This document shows positions 28,841 through 40,184 of a DNA stretch of 48,699 bases, one piece after another. A program made the translations under genes and the position numbers. Origin of the DNA: Chromera velia (taxonomy: Eukaryota > Sar > Chromeraceae); contig JAHBMJ010005756.1 of assembly GCA_018398765.1 (NCBI GenBank), positions 1 to 48,699 on the forward strand, in the 5' to 3' direction. The notes under the pieces were generated by a model. The model ran no database searches. It was not told the origin of the DNA and saw only the letters and a program-made list of their open reading frames with translations. Position 1 is the stretch's first letter; every line of letters starts with the position of its first letter.

Positions 28841-30963
28841 CGTGAGTGCAAACAACGTTTCTCTGTGGCGGAATGGTAGCGACAACTTTTTGCGTGCCAG
28901 ATGTCTGTGAGCAGGGCTAGGCAGGCACACACATTGCAAAAAGTGGAGCTGTTTCCTTAATTCGATCATGCATGCAGGGACTTGCAATAAAAGGGGATCC
29001 ACATGCATGCATGCGATGCGATCGGTCGATCGATTGCGTGTGTCCATCTTTTCACGATCGAACTTTATATATAGCAAAAAAAAAAACTTCATATAGCCGC
29101 GTCGCTCGTGAAGGCGCGCTCGCATTCACTTCGGCAAAAGGAAAGTCACTTCGCCCGGGGGTACCCGCCCCGACCAAACTAAACTAATAATAAGTCCAAC
29201 CTGTTGTGAGGCCGCGATTGATCAGCTGTATCAGGGTGATCGAAGTCACGCCTATTTTCGTCGCTGGTAGTCGTAGGACGGAACAAATCGACAAACTAGG
29301 TTAGATCTGCCTCTCATATATGGGGACATGACATATATGAAAAAACCCTCAATCATTTATAAACCCGGGGGGGCAGCTCATACAGCTCTGCTAAGTACTG
29401 CTGAGAACAGCTGAGAGGCCCTGTATAGCCCCTGAAGTCGCACACACTCGCATAACACATTTTTTGAATATGGGTTCAGGTGTTCATAACTTCATAACAC
29501 GTCCCAGTATGATGATGATGATGATGATGTATAAGGTTAAAGCCGTATATCATACTACAGCCCGCAATGAGCGTATAGTATAGAGTACATGCCTCTAGCT
29601 GCATTCCTAATGCCTTACTCTCATGTTTTTCTAAAAATTTCCAGTTCCAGTACCTTTCAGTCAAAGAAATCTAAACTCATCACTTTATAAATTTTCGAAT
29701 CTCTTATAATCTCTTATAAATTTAGTTTCATTATTTCAAACTTTTTTTTACTATCGTACTCTACTTTGAGGCTCCTTCATTTTTTTATTTTTAGAGGGGG
29801 GGGGTTCGTGTTTCTCTGTGTATCATAGTACGTGTTACCCAAATTCTAAAATATGCCATTGAAGCGCAACTTGCATGGAGCCGCACCGCAAGGATGTTAA
29901 CCTGCGTGAAACTGTTATAACTCAAATTCATAAAAGTCTAAAAGTATAACTTAAAGTCACTCAATTTTTCATTAAAATTTACAACCGATCACAATTGTAT
30001 TCCCTTTCAAAATTTAGATTGTAAACTAGCCTTAATAGTAATAGTTTATAAAGGTCATTACTTTTTTACTAGCTTTTTAAATTAGTGTATTAAGTATTAT
30101 TTTAGGTATTATTTTTAAAAACCTAGCTAAAAACTAACAACTAGGCTACCAATTAACTTGAAGTGGCACAACGTTTAATCCTGCATAATTCCTGCGTATT
30201 TGTATAGTTCTTTCTTTTAGAAACGAATTAAAAATATGTGAGTATCCTAAACATGATATGCTAGATAGAATGCTTGGTATATGTCGCATATCATGCCCCG
30301 TGGTTAGCCAGAGCCTAAGTAGTAGCTCACCGGCTTTAACCGCCTCAAATTCAATGTTTAATCATTTTAAACTTTAATGTAAATTAATGTAAATAAGTGC
30401 ATATCAAAGATCAACTACAATGCCAGTGATGCGGCGGCAATTGATTACGAATTGATGAAGTGTATAATGAAGATGCCAGTGTTGGTGAAGATGTCAGACG
30501 ATCGAAAGTGTACTTTGCGAGTCTTTGCCTGATCGATCCCAATTAAGGTTGATCTGATAAGGCTTTCTTTCTTTATAGGCCGTTTATTCATACTTCGTCT
30601 CCACGTTCATGAACTTGCATGCATCCATCCTTGCTGTGCTAACAAGAAGAGAGGGGACCTTCAAACAGGCACGACCCACTACTTCTGCTTGTACGCTACT
30701 CATTCGATCGATGCCTCCTGGATTGTAAAACTCGCCCGGCCATCATCAGCAAAGAAACAAGGAGCGAACAAAGGAAGGAAACGAACACATTCCCACCCTC
30801 ATGGATCCACTTCCAGTCGTCATGTCATGCTGCGATTGAACTTTGCTTACAGTCACGGGTGGGTTTTGTTTTCATTCGTCCCTTCCTTCCTTCGATCATG
30901 CACCAGCTCCTTCTTTCCCAATGTTTTGTTGTTGGTACATTTTCCTTTGTTTTTCTTTTCCGT
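28841..30963. other. Gene-poor spacer, AT-rich from about 29640 to 30480
   Basis: Contains TGCATGCATGC words (28970-29015), a member of a dispersed repeat (29194-29356), a (GAT)n tract at 29510-29528, and an AT-rich island with stops in all frames. A segment near 29369-29470 resembles 32658-32740 (shared CACTCGCATAAC and GAGAGGCCCTG), pointing to another old repeat family. No gene was recognised. Confidence 0.6.
29194..29356. repeat. Dispersed repeat family C, copy 1 (163 bp)
   Basis: About 93% identical by eye to 40365-40527. A third, more diverged and inverted partial copy is at 39343-39432. The unit starts GTCCAACCTGTTGTGAGG and ends AAAACC(C/T)TCAATCAT. No TIRs or coding capacity. Possibly a SINE or a fragment of a larger element. 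Confidence 0.88.
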
Positions 30964-32404
30964 TCACTCGCACTGTCGCCACTCGAACACCCTGACGCCT
31001 CCCTTGGTGTAGATCCTGTCGGGGGCTCTGTCGGGAGTCGGCATCCTGCAGGACCATAGGCAGGAAGTCAGTCAGGAAGGCAGGAAGGCAGGCAGGCAGG
31101 CAGGCAGGCACATGGAGAGAGAACGATGGGGTCGCTGCAATTCTTCGTTCTGACTGCTTTGGCTTGTTCAGGGTCATATACTGATTGCCAGAGATCTTAC
31201 ACACATTCATGCATTCAAATAGACGGACGGAGAATCTGCGGACGGCCGAACAGAAATACGCATGGACCGACAGAGGTCCAAATGAGGGTCCAGAATATCT
31301 ATCTCAATATCCATCAGAAGAGAAGGTGTGGTACACGGGAATTGATACCATTCCGCTTGGGAAGCATCCTCACTCGGAAGAACAGACAGATTCCTTCTTC
31401 CATTTTCTTTCCGCCTGACAAGTTACCACTCATTCAAGCATGCACTGGCTGGATCTCCATGAAAATCGGAAGATCGATGTCGGCTCTTAACTCACTAACG
31501 CCCATGCACTGACTGACGTCTTGGGGTCACGAAAGGACTCTGCGGTGGTGGTCACCCAGGGTCCGTCTGCATCCCTGTGGTGCATAGGCACGCTCCAGTT
31601 CCCGGGGTTGCAGTCACTGCATGCATGCACCGATCAGGGAGAAAGTTTTCATTAACATGTCGGACTCATGTACAACAATTGCTTTCATGTCTTCACAAGC
31701 GCAGAAGACTCGAGCGCAGGCCATGCCAGTGGAAACCGTACAGTTAGTCTCTCGTGTGCCAGTGGACATTTGGGTAGAGAGGACGAAGCATGCATTGTGC
31801 TGGGGGACGGTGGGTGGAAGTCGCGTCTTTCGGAGGGATGCTGCGTGCATATATACACATGCATGCATTTTGGTCGGAGTCTATCTATTTGAGGTGTATA
31901 GTGAGACACCTTTCATCTCCCTCAAGCGCGGATGTCATGGGGGCAGAGGGTGTACTGCGCAAACAGGAAGTGCATAAGCTAGGCGCACCGTGCTTCTGCA
32001 CACGCGGTGACTCGACTGTCCCAGCGACAGGTCGGATGGACGGATGGACACAAAAGATCGGTCAGTCATTTTTTTGAGTAGTGGCAGAAAGAAAAAGAGA
32101 GTTGACTGACACTTTTCCGGTGAGGTCCTTCTTGCTCTTTGGAGACTTGCAGCCGTGTGCTTCGAGTTCGTACATCCTGTCGGTGCGGTCCTTCTTCTCT
32201 GCCTGGCTCTCCCACCATTCTGCAGAGACAAAAGTATGCGTGCAACATTTACAAATTCATGCACGCGTCAAGTGAATGCACGAATTCTGAGGACAAAAGA
32301 CCAGACGCTCTGTGAGGGAAGGTCGATGGGCACCTACCTCCCATGAGGACACGGTCATGGTAGGTCTTGACGGGTGTGATGGGGCTGCGCTCGTTGGATG
32401 CCAT
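30964..32404 (-). CDS. Small multi-exon protein, conserved-looking, unassigned
   Basis: Minus-strand exons: 32404-32338 (ATG start, MASNERSPITPVKTYHDR, donor GTAGGT), 32219-32113 (EWWESQAEKKDRTDRMYELE, then a GCKSPKSKKDL tail), 31616-31518 (DCNPGNWSVPMHHRDADGP, then WVTTTAESFRDPK, donor GTCAGT) and 31045-30964 (MPTPDRAPDRIYTKGG, then VRVFEWRQCE, TGA). Joins 1-2 and 3-4 are phase-consistent. Joins 2-3 are not, so a small exon between 31617 and 32112 is probably missing. The visible product is about 117 residues: soluble, charged, rich in Trp and Asp, with no signal peptide. The conserved-looking tryptophans and the compact layout suggest a real, ordered protein, but I do not recognise the family. 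The last intron contains (TGCC)n on the sense strand. Confidence 0.55.
31062..31110 (-). repeat. (GGCA)n / (GGAA)n microsatellite in intron
   Basis: On the plus strand AGGCAGGCAGGC-type units. On the sense strand of the surrounding minus gene this is pyrimidine-rich (TGCC)n, lying just upstream of the last acceptor. Confidence 0.9.
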
Positions 32405-33007
32405 GGTTTGTTTCTTTCTTTCTTTGTATACACTTGTTTGTCGAGCGGTTAGCGGCTTGATGTACTGGGAGCACGTGACAGGTTTATGTAAGAGTCTGAG
32501 GAATCAACGGATCGACTGAAATGGCACTTGAGTTTGTCCTCGTCACAGAGTTTCACTGTCCGCTGTGAATTGCTCACCATATGGAAGTTGCGATCAGAAG
32601 AACGGCCATCATTGCAGATGCTGAATGCACACGGATCGATCGATCGATGACATCGCCTCGGGGGGCAGCTCAGCTCTGATGAGATCAGCCGAGAGGCCCT
32701 GAGATCGCACGCACTCGCATAACGCATTTTTTCATTTTGGGTCGGTTCTGTGCCCGAGTTCCAAAATGTGCCCCTCAAGCAACTCGCACGGAGCCGCGAT
32801 CGCACATGCCTTAATTACTTTGCGCATGCGTGCCCCTCAAGTAACTCGCACGGAGTTGCACATGCATATACGCGCGGCCCCCGCCCCATGGCAGCACACA
32901 ACTTAGACATGCCCAAGCCCCCGATGGTGTGCATCAATTAATTAGCGGACCCCCCCGAGGCACTCACCCAACTGGTTGGGTGCATCCCGTATATTAATAT
33001 ATATATG

Positions 33008-33053
33008 CAGCGGGCCCCGGCCCGCGGCCGCGGGCGGGCCGGCCGCGGCGCCG
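33008..33053. other. GC-only palindromic block
   Basis: About 45 bases composed almost only of G and C with nested self-complementary words (GCGGCCGC, GGGCCGGCC, CGGCGCCG). It is flanked immediately by AT-rich TATATAT and TTAATTAATT. It is expected to form strong secondary structure. Function unknown. Confidence 0.75.
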
Positions 33054-33570
33054 CTGATTAATTGACGCACGCATGCATTCACAGACATCGATCGATCGAC
33101 GCACGCACATGTTCCATACGTGCGTCAGCGAGCTTGGTGCATGCATCATGTTGCATCGACTGCGCATGCTGCCGCTAAATATCATGGATATATAAATGAA
33201 ATATAGCTCTCATTGTATGAAGCATGCAGTTTGATTACGTCAGGTCAGAATCAGTACTGTCAATCCTGCCAGATGGAGTGATATTAGTTATATCCAGTAC
33301 TATTAATATCATATATATGTCCAGCAATGAGCGATTGAGTTTGAAAGACTGTCAGGTGCTCATTCAGACTAACAACTTGATCACTGACTTTGAGCAAACC
33401 AGAGTCTACGAGTGTTGATCGAAGTTTTTTTGAATCGATCAGTACTTTTTCCTTTCAGAACTAACATTCCGGCACCTGACAGGATTTGATCAGTGTTCTA
33501 CATTCTCAAAGTAAAGCTTGTTATATAATTGAAGTCTCTCTTTAGGCAGTCAGAAGAAACTCATTTGGAC

Positions 33571-33996
33571 GTATGCGGGGGGCGAGTGGGATGTTTTTTG
33601 CCCCCCTAAAACGGCGTATTTCCGCAAAAAACTTGTTTTCATAATTGGTAAGGAGTTAGAAACTGAAACTTTGTATAAAAAGACGTTGTAACAATAGAAA
33701 AAGAACTATAGAACAGATTTTTTATATCATTTCTAGAAATATAGGCTATCATATAAATTTTTTGATTTTGAGGCCATTTTTTAACGGTTTTGAATAGTAA
33801 TTGTATGGCAGCCTATGTTTCTAGATATGATATAAAAAATCTGTTCCACAGTTCTTTTTCTATCGTTACAACGTCTTCTTACACAAAGTTTCAGCTTCTA
33901 ACTCCTTACCAATTATGAAAACGAGTTTTTTGCGGAAAAGCGCCGGTCTCCTATGCAGAGGGGGGGGCAAAAAGCACCCCACTCGCCCCTGGCATG
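33571..33996. mobile_element. Palindromic MITE-like element, family A copy 2
   Basis: Same family as 12841-13291 but inserted in the opposite orientation. Its right end, with GGTCTCCTATGCAG, corresponds to the left end of copy 1, and the asymmetric loop is inverted. The arms are long inverted repeats ending in GTATGCGGGGGGCGAGTGGG and CCCACTCGCCCCTGGCATGC. No open frame. Confidence 0.82.
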
Positions 33997-34330
33997 CGTT
34001 ATCTGATCTGACAGCCTGATCAAGACGGGAGACAAGCGAGCTCCTTCGCAGGAAGCCCGTCTGTCGATTGCTCTTATCATTAAACACCAATTTCAGCACC
34101 TTTTTCGGACTTCTTGACATTTTTACGCCCACAGCCTCATTTTTTGAATCCGTCTACAACACCGAAACACTCCAGGTGCGTTTCCCAATGCTCAAATGAC
34201 CTTGTTTCCCAGCTCGACTTTGTTCATTCGATCATTTTTCAGCCTTTCCTGCAGTCAGCTGATGTGCTGGTGTCGATTGCTGTGTGTCCTTATTTCGCTG
34301 TCTGCAGTTGACAAAGCGCGCGTAGAGAGA

Positions 34331-36735
34331 ATGACTGAGTGTCTCTTCTTCAAGTTGGAATGCGAAGAGGCGAATGCCGACGAGTGCGTGATGGTGATCG
34401 GTAACCGTCCCGAGCTTGGAATGTGGGAGGCAGTCGGAGGTGTGGTACTGGAGCCTGACATATCATCACACACAGGCGGTCACCCTTTCTGGGCGTCGGC
34501 GCGTGTGGATCTTGATTTGCACGGGGCGACGGATTTGCAGTTTCGTTTTGTGATTGCTTGAATGGATACTCCGATCATCAGTGGATGGGAGCCAGGCCCC
34601 GGCAACGGTTTGCGAGAGATGAGAGTATGTGAGGGTCAGTGCTTTGAAATCTGTGGTTGGTGGGAGAAGGCAGAGTGGATGGATTGCCGTTTGATCACCA
34701 ACTTCTTCACAGATCGTCAGGCACTGCCCGAGGAGTCGGAGGAAGTGGGGCGACAGTAGCAAAGCCATCCATCAGAGATTGAGAGCAGTACCGTCAGTGT
34801 GAGTGTGGGTCAACAGCAGCAGGGAGAAGCCAGAAGACCTCAGGCCGGGGCATTTGACTCGTCTGATTCCTTCAGCACTTTTCCCTTCTGTCTTCACTCA
34901 GGCGTGTCACCAACAGATGTGTCACTTTCGCTGTCAGACAATCCTCCCAATGTCAAAGCCACAGCTCTCCCGAAACAACCGTCTACCGATGTTGCACACA
35001 CAGAAGGTGACCCTCCCTTCCCACTGGGGCCGAATCTATTCGTACAAAGAGACCCTCCCACCGACCTGTACACAGAAAAGAAAGACCGAACCCATCAGAA
35101 TGCGCTGCAATGCAAGGGGAGTTCAGACACGGTCGGTCGGTTTGCGGAGTTTGCTTCTTCCTTTCCTCCCGCCTTGTCTCTGAAGCGCCCTCGTGACTCT
35201 GACAGCTGTGTGCATTTTGACTCCGGCCCTTTCCCGAAAGCGACAGAGGCAGTGAGAGAGAATGACAGAGAGGGGGGAGGCAGAGACGAAGGCATTCACA
35301 TTCTTTCCCCGATTCTCTGTCGCCCTCTTCACACCGAGCGGCAGTTTGTGTCACCAAAGCGAAAAACAGCCGCGACCCTTTTACCAGATTCAGATGATGA
35401 ACTTCAAGGCGACGCAGAGTCTGACAAAGAAGGCGACGGGATTGCTGAGGATGACGGAGAGGAAGAGGATGAAAGCGACGAGGAGGGAGAGGGGGAAGAG
35501 AGTGATGAAGAAGAAGAGGGAGATGATCAGGAGGAGGACGAGGAGGATGAGGAAGAAGAAGAGTCGGAAGAGGAAGATGTTCTTCCATGTCAACTCACCG
35601 TTCGATGGACTGAACACATCCGATATGGCCCAGATGATTTTGAGAACGTGGAAACGGTGAGTTCTGGTTGAAGAAGTCAGCCCAACCGCTCCACACACTT
35701 TCTCAGCATCGATGCGTCTGAATGAGAACTCAGTCGAATTAATTCCAGATGGATGACGGGTGCATGCTTGAAGGAAGCACACTTCGTCCATATGGTCTTT
35801 CGGAAAGAGGATGGGGGGAGCCTGCGGGAGCCTATCTCAGTGAGAGACGATGTGGACGACACCATCGAATTTGATCTGCTGATTCCGATCGCAGACACAG
35901 GATCTTGGCTGCAAGGCGCCTCTGCAGCGCAAGTCTCCGTGCGTCTCCCTTTTCATCTTTTCCCCCTCCCTGTTGAAAGAGTCAAGGCTGACTTTTGAAA
36001 GTCCATTGAGAGACATGATCAGCTTTTGCGAGACTGGTCCCTTGTCTGTAGTCATTGCGGCAGCCGAAAGAGAGCGTGCAAGAGGTCGGTGGGTTCGGGC
36101 ACTTCGACCCTACGGTTCTAGAGATATGGAAACAAGCACAGACGCAAGCGCAGACGTCTGCAGTATGCTCTGGCAGGTGCAGTGGCAGCCCATGGCGCCC
36201 ACACAGTCTCCAAATTCCGATTCTCCAGTCTGCGAAAGCACACCCCCGCCCCCCTCTTCGGATTCTCCAGTATGCGTCAGCACACCCCCGCCCCCCTCTT
36301 CGGATTCTCCAGTATGCGTCAGCACACCCCGCCCCCCTCTTCGGATTCTCCAGTATGCGATCCGCCACTATCCCCTGCCAATCGACATCGTTCTGCCGAT
36401 TGATGGAGTCGTTTTGGTTGCTTTCGGAAGGTGCGCATGAATGCATTCGAAGTGAGCACAAAGAGTTGTTCTGTACGAGAGTCAGGACACCCGCGAAGAA
36501 CTTAATTGGGAACCCCTTGGAAGCCCAGAGAGATACTAATAGATTGTGCCACTCTCCTCCACTCTTCCATCTACGCACTCATCTGTTTCTGTCCCTTCGA
36601 GTCAGTCGCCCCTTGCCCCTCGCGGACCTCGGCATACCTCGGCCGGTGAGCTGGTCTCCATGTTTCCCCCCACAGGCTCTTGAAGACAATTCAGGCTCCC
36701 TTCTCGTGGGATCAAGCCGTTGTCAGAGCCGTTGA
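34331..36735 (+). CDS. CBM20 starch-binding-domain protein, interrupted by in-frame stops
   Basis: From ATG 34331 the frame encodes a CBM20-type module: LFFKLECEEA, GNRPELGMWEAVGG, a PFWASARVDLDL strand, LQFRFVIA, and after an in-frame TGA (34559-34561) IISGWEPGPGNGLREMRV. CBM20 modules bind starch granules or malto-oligosaccharides. The conserved tryptophans are on both sides of the TGA, so the stop lies inside the domain. The same frame meets a TAG at 34757-34759, then stays open to 35656 through a Ser/Pro-rich region and a very acidic stretch (35390-35580). It ends with a short globular-looking segment (LTVRWTEHIRYGPDDFE) and a GTGAGT donor. Possible later exons are 35749-35990, 36064 onward (PKESVQEVGGFGHFDPTVLE) and 36666-36735 (ALEDNSGSLL, stop). 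Their phases are not all consistent. It could be a decaying gene, assembly errors, or a short protein starting at the ATG right after the TGA. Confidence 0.55.
36221..36360 (+). repeat. 42-bp coding-like tandem repeat, about 3.3 units
   Basis: Units start at 36221, 36263, 36305 and 36346 (42, 42 and 41 bases, then partial). In one frame each unit encodes Ser-Pro-Val-Cys-Val-Ser-Thr-Pro-Pro-Pro-like sequence. The third unit lacks one C in its C run, which shifts the frame. Confidence 0.9.
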
Positions 36736-37621
36736 ACATGTCTATTGAAGCGAACACAGAAGCCCGAGCATAGCCTGAGCAGCGGCGGGTCCAACGGCCC
36801 ATCAGTTTGTCCACTCGCGGACCAAAAAGAGAACTTAGAATACCAAACATGGTGGAGAAAGAAGCAGATAGAGAAAGCAGATGGACGAGGAGAGTCAGTC
36901 TTCAGCATTCATGTTTTAACAGAAGGATTCTACCGGAAGAGTTCGCGCGACGAGTTTGCTCATTCTGACGACACTTCGACACAGTGAAAAATCGAAGGTG
37001 GTTGTCGGAATCTCATCAAATCCGCAAGCGAGTCATGTCCGCGCACAATCAATCATCTTGGTGTCGAAAGGGATGTTCTTGCAGTCTCAATGGCTATCGC
37101 CAAAACGCTGAGAGGGGCAGCATGGATGAGCAACATTCAATAGATAAAAAAAACCGTTGTGCAACTTGACATGCATATACCGCGTTCGGCTGAAATTTGC
37201 ACAGCGCACGTACTTGATTCGGATTAATTTCGGACGAAAAAAAATAAGTTTTGAAATGTATGCTGGGGGCCCCCAGCATGCATCTGAAAACTTTTTTTTT
37301 TTTAAAAAATAAAAAAAAATGCGATAGAGAGGCAGACAGAGTCAGAAACTAAAAGTGGATAGATTAGGGTAGATTAGGAAGAAACTGACCTAAGCACGAT
37401 ACCCAATACCGTGCGAACTGACGGCCGGTATGTTGAGACGTGTTATGCATCTACGAACGGGTCTGCTTAGGAGGGAAGTGGCCGCGTTTTCCGGGTCTTT
37501 TGACCGGGACGGCGCAAACTAAAAGAATTTCTGTGGCAATGCGAGAAGACAGAAGAGGGATGGGTAAAAGCGCAAGCAAATGAATCAGAAAAGTTTTAGG
37601 AACTGAGTTTAAAGAAAGAGT
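36736..37621. other. Spacer 3' of the CBM20 gene
   Basis: No convincing gene. Holds an A/T homopolymer stretch near 37285-37320 preceded by a perfect GC palindrome (GCTGGGGGCCCCCAGC, 37261-37276). The stretch ends at the 5' LTR. Confidence 0.5.
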
Positions 37622-38081
37622 TGGTTTGTCCCTCCTGTCCAGCCACCTTATGGTGTCCAGACAGAAAGTAAAGCGAGGACAAGAACCTTAGGGAAACTCT
37701 AGAGAAAGAACGTGAGCAACACTTATTCAGGCAACAGTTTACAGAAGGTTTAGCTCTAGAGTTATCTGGGATTCCAATTAGCTAGGTTCATTCTATCATT
37801 GCACAATCTCTACTTATGCTCCTCTCTGTTCCTCTCTCTCAGAGTCTTAGACTCCCGATCTATGCCAAATAGACATCAGACTCAAACGATGCTATCCGTT
37901 GCTCGAGTGACATGTTACATGCTTGAATACGAAGGTCAAACTCAATTTCAACGACTTTGATCGACGTGCGCGATACGTACGAAGCAAAGCGCGGCAGCGG
38001 AATGTGGCGTGGCACGCTGGCTTACTCAGTCACGGCGCATGCGAAGGCTCAAAGGGCGGCACCATAGGGTAGGACTCCACA
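37622..38081. repeat. Left LTR
   Basis: 460-bp copy, the fuller of the two. It includes the segment around 37849-37997 that is absent from the right LTR. Confidence 0.78.
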
Positions 38082-39342
38082 GATCCCCCCCGGCCACAAA
38101 CAAGAAAATCGCGTCCTCGCGATAAATGAAAGAACCGTTACGGGTCGAGTATACGCTTCAATGCCCGAAGTTGATCTCATCCAAGTCGCCATAGATATCG
38201 TTAGAGCTTCAAGAACTTCATCTCAATGGCATCCGTGTCCAAAATCTCCGGAGGGCCACGCAAATCACCTCTGTATGTACACTCAGAACGATCTCAAAAC
38301 GCCATGATGTGTGAGGCGTGCTTGCAAGTCCAAGGTTATCCAGAGATAGGCGCCCAATGCAGATACTGGTGGCACCAATAAAAGCACCTCTCCAACGCTT
38401 GTGTATGTCGTTGACCGGAAGACTCGATCGGAGTTGTAGGTCTCTAGCACCAGCTAGTCCAGGAGCACAATACCCATATATATGCGTCCAACTCGGCGTC
38501 AATGAATTGTTAACGGCTGCAAAGGAATGTAGAGAAAAGAAAAGGGTGCAGCTACACACTGCTCTACTCATGGCTTCCTGAAAGCTTATTTGTGTATCGG
38601 CCATCCTCATTCTTACTAAGCTACCATGCCAAGCCAAGTGACTTCAGAATACTCTGTCATGACCTCACTCCTCGAGGTGCATTGCTCTGATTGGCACTAA
38701 AATGTTCGATCGTTTGCTTTATGAGCAGCCATCACTAGCTTTAAATCCTTCCACCTTCTTACTGTCAGTCAAGAGGAATGGTGCAACCGGGGTTTACTAA
38801 CCCATCACAGGGGAACCTGGCCATGCAGCAGCAGTCACACACTTGACTTTTCGTACTTCAGGCCTGCCGTTCCGTCAGGGGCATCAAATACATCCAATGC
38901 CTCCTGGCTCAACATCAAGATCGAAAGTGCAAGTCTTCTCGGCTTCCGACAGCGTGTCACTTTGCAGCGGAAAGAACTTTCTTAGCTCTGCTCTTTTGGA
39001 GCGAAGTTCTGACGACTTCATGTGTGTGTGTACACAATAGATGGAGTGGTTGTAAGGCCATGGCACACTTAGCCTCCTGTTAAGCGCCCATACCTTTCGC
39101 ATCATTTCAACGCAAAAGGATTATCGCACAAAGATGCCAACCACCATGAATAAGCGCACACACCAACTGCCAGAGTCGGACAGTCAGTCATGTGCAGACA
39201 CGGACACAGCAAACAGCAGAGTCACAGCCGGACACAAGCCAGTCCCATTCGATCAAATATAGAACCAGTCACACACTCGCAGAAGAGCAAGTAAAAGAAG
39301 CAATCTACTGGCCGTTTTAATTACGATATACTCGTAGATTGA

Positions 39343-39432
39343 TTGAGGTTTTTGTTATGCATGCCGCGTCCCCGTGTATAAGGGGCGGATCTAACCTAGT
39401 CTGTCAAAAGGTTCCAGTTCGTCCCATCTGTT
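39343..39432. repeat. Dispersed repeat family C, inverted diverged copy
   Basis: The reverse complement matches the 3' half of 29194-29356 and 40365-40527 (shared ACTAGGTTAGATC and GGGGACGCGGCATG). It lies inside the LTR-flanked element. Confidence 0.65.
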
Positions 39433-39873
39433 CTGAATCTAGGAACACTGCTCATTAATCACTTTTACTGCGGCTTATTTCTCAAGCGGCGGTAGAGTAG
39501 AACTTGGAGAACAACGAAAAGAGGGGAGAGGCAGGGCAAAAACTTTCTAACTCGTAGATGGCATTCTCAATGAAATCAGGCTCCTCGAAGTCCCGAGCAA
39601 CACCAAGCAACGTCTCCACCACTGGCTTTGGCGACCTCCAACGATCTTTGGGCTCTCCACCCAAGGACAAAGGCAAAGTCCAGGATCGGACTCGAAGGGG
39701 ATATCCAAAAGAGGGCTCCAGGCAGCTTGGGACGCAAGGGGACGCTGAATTCCCCTACTCACGGTCTTTGCCTGACCGTGCCCGTATCGTTATAATCAGC
39801 TTTCAACTGTTGCGTAAAAGGAAGATCTGATCTCTATCACAGAAGGAAAACGAGAGCTGAGCGTTTACCACAA

Positions 39874-40184
39874 TGGTTTATCCCTCCTGTCCGGCCACCT
39901 TATGGTGTCCAGACAGAAGGTAAAGCGAGGACAAGAACCTTAGGGAAACTCTAGAGAAAGAACGTGAGCAACACTTATTTAGGCAACAGTTTACAGAAGG
40001 TTTAGCTCTAGAGCTATCTGGGATTCCAATCAGCTAGGTTCATTCTATCATTGCACAATCTCTACTTATGCTCCTCTCTGTTCCTCTCTCTCAGAGTCTG
40101 CGGAATGTGGCGTGGCACGCTGGCTCATTCAGTCACGGCGCATGCGAAGGCTCAAAGGGTGGCGCCATAGGGTAGGACTCCACA
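39874..40184. repeat. Right LTR, internally deleted
   Basis: 311-bp copy lacking about 149 bases relative to the left LTR; the flanking parts are nearly identical. Confidence 0.78.

Larger units (their letters stand above)
32405..34330. other. Spacer with repeats and a GC-only block
   Basis: Holds a repeat segment at 32658-32810 resembling 29369-29890, many TGCATG and ATCGATCGATCG words, an uninterrupted GC block at 33008-33053, MITE copy 2 (33571-33996) and the 5' flank of the CBM20 gene. No coding region was recognised. Confidence 0.6.
37622..40184. mobile_element. LTR-flanked retroelement without recognisable pol
   Basis: Two direct long terminal repeats, 37622-38081 (460 bp) and 39874-40184 (311 bp), both start TGGTTT and end ACTCCACA. 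The whole is bracketed by the 4-base duplication GAGT (37618-37621 and 40185-40188; AGAGT if the end is read one base earlier). The left copy carries about 149 bases missing from the right copy. Aligned parts are about 96% identical by eye, so insertion is not ancient. The 1.8-kb interior has only short frames on both strands (for example 38218-38637 minus, 39558-39830 plus) without RT, RNase H or integrase motifs. It is therefore a non-autonomous (LARD-like) element. The polarity of transcription is not determined. Confidence 0.75.

Noticed and set aside
34559..34561. Use of UGA as tryptophan across this genome
   Set aside because: UGA, UAA and UAG all serve as ordinary terminators of the kinase, Cys/His-repeat and Pro/Ser-rich genes here; two anomalous cases do not establish a variant nuclear code.
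39482..39830. Overlapping plus and minus frames inside the LTR element
   Set aside because: Both look weakly protein-like, but neither shows gag, protease, RT or integrase motifs, so no retroelement gene was called.
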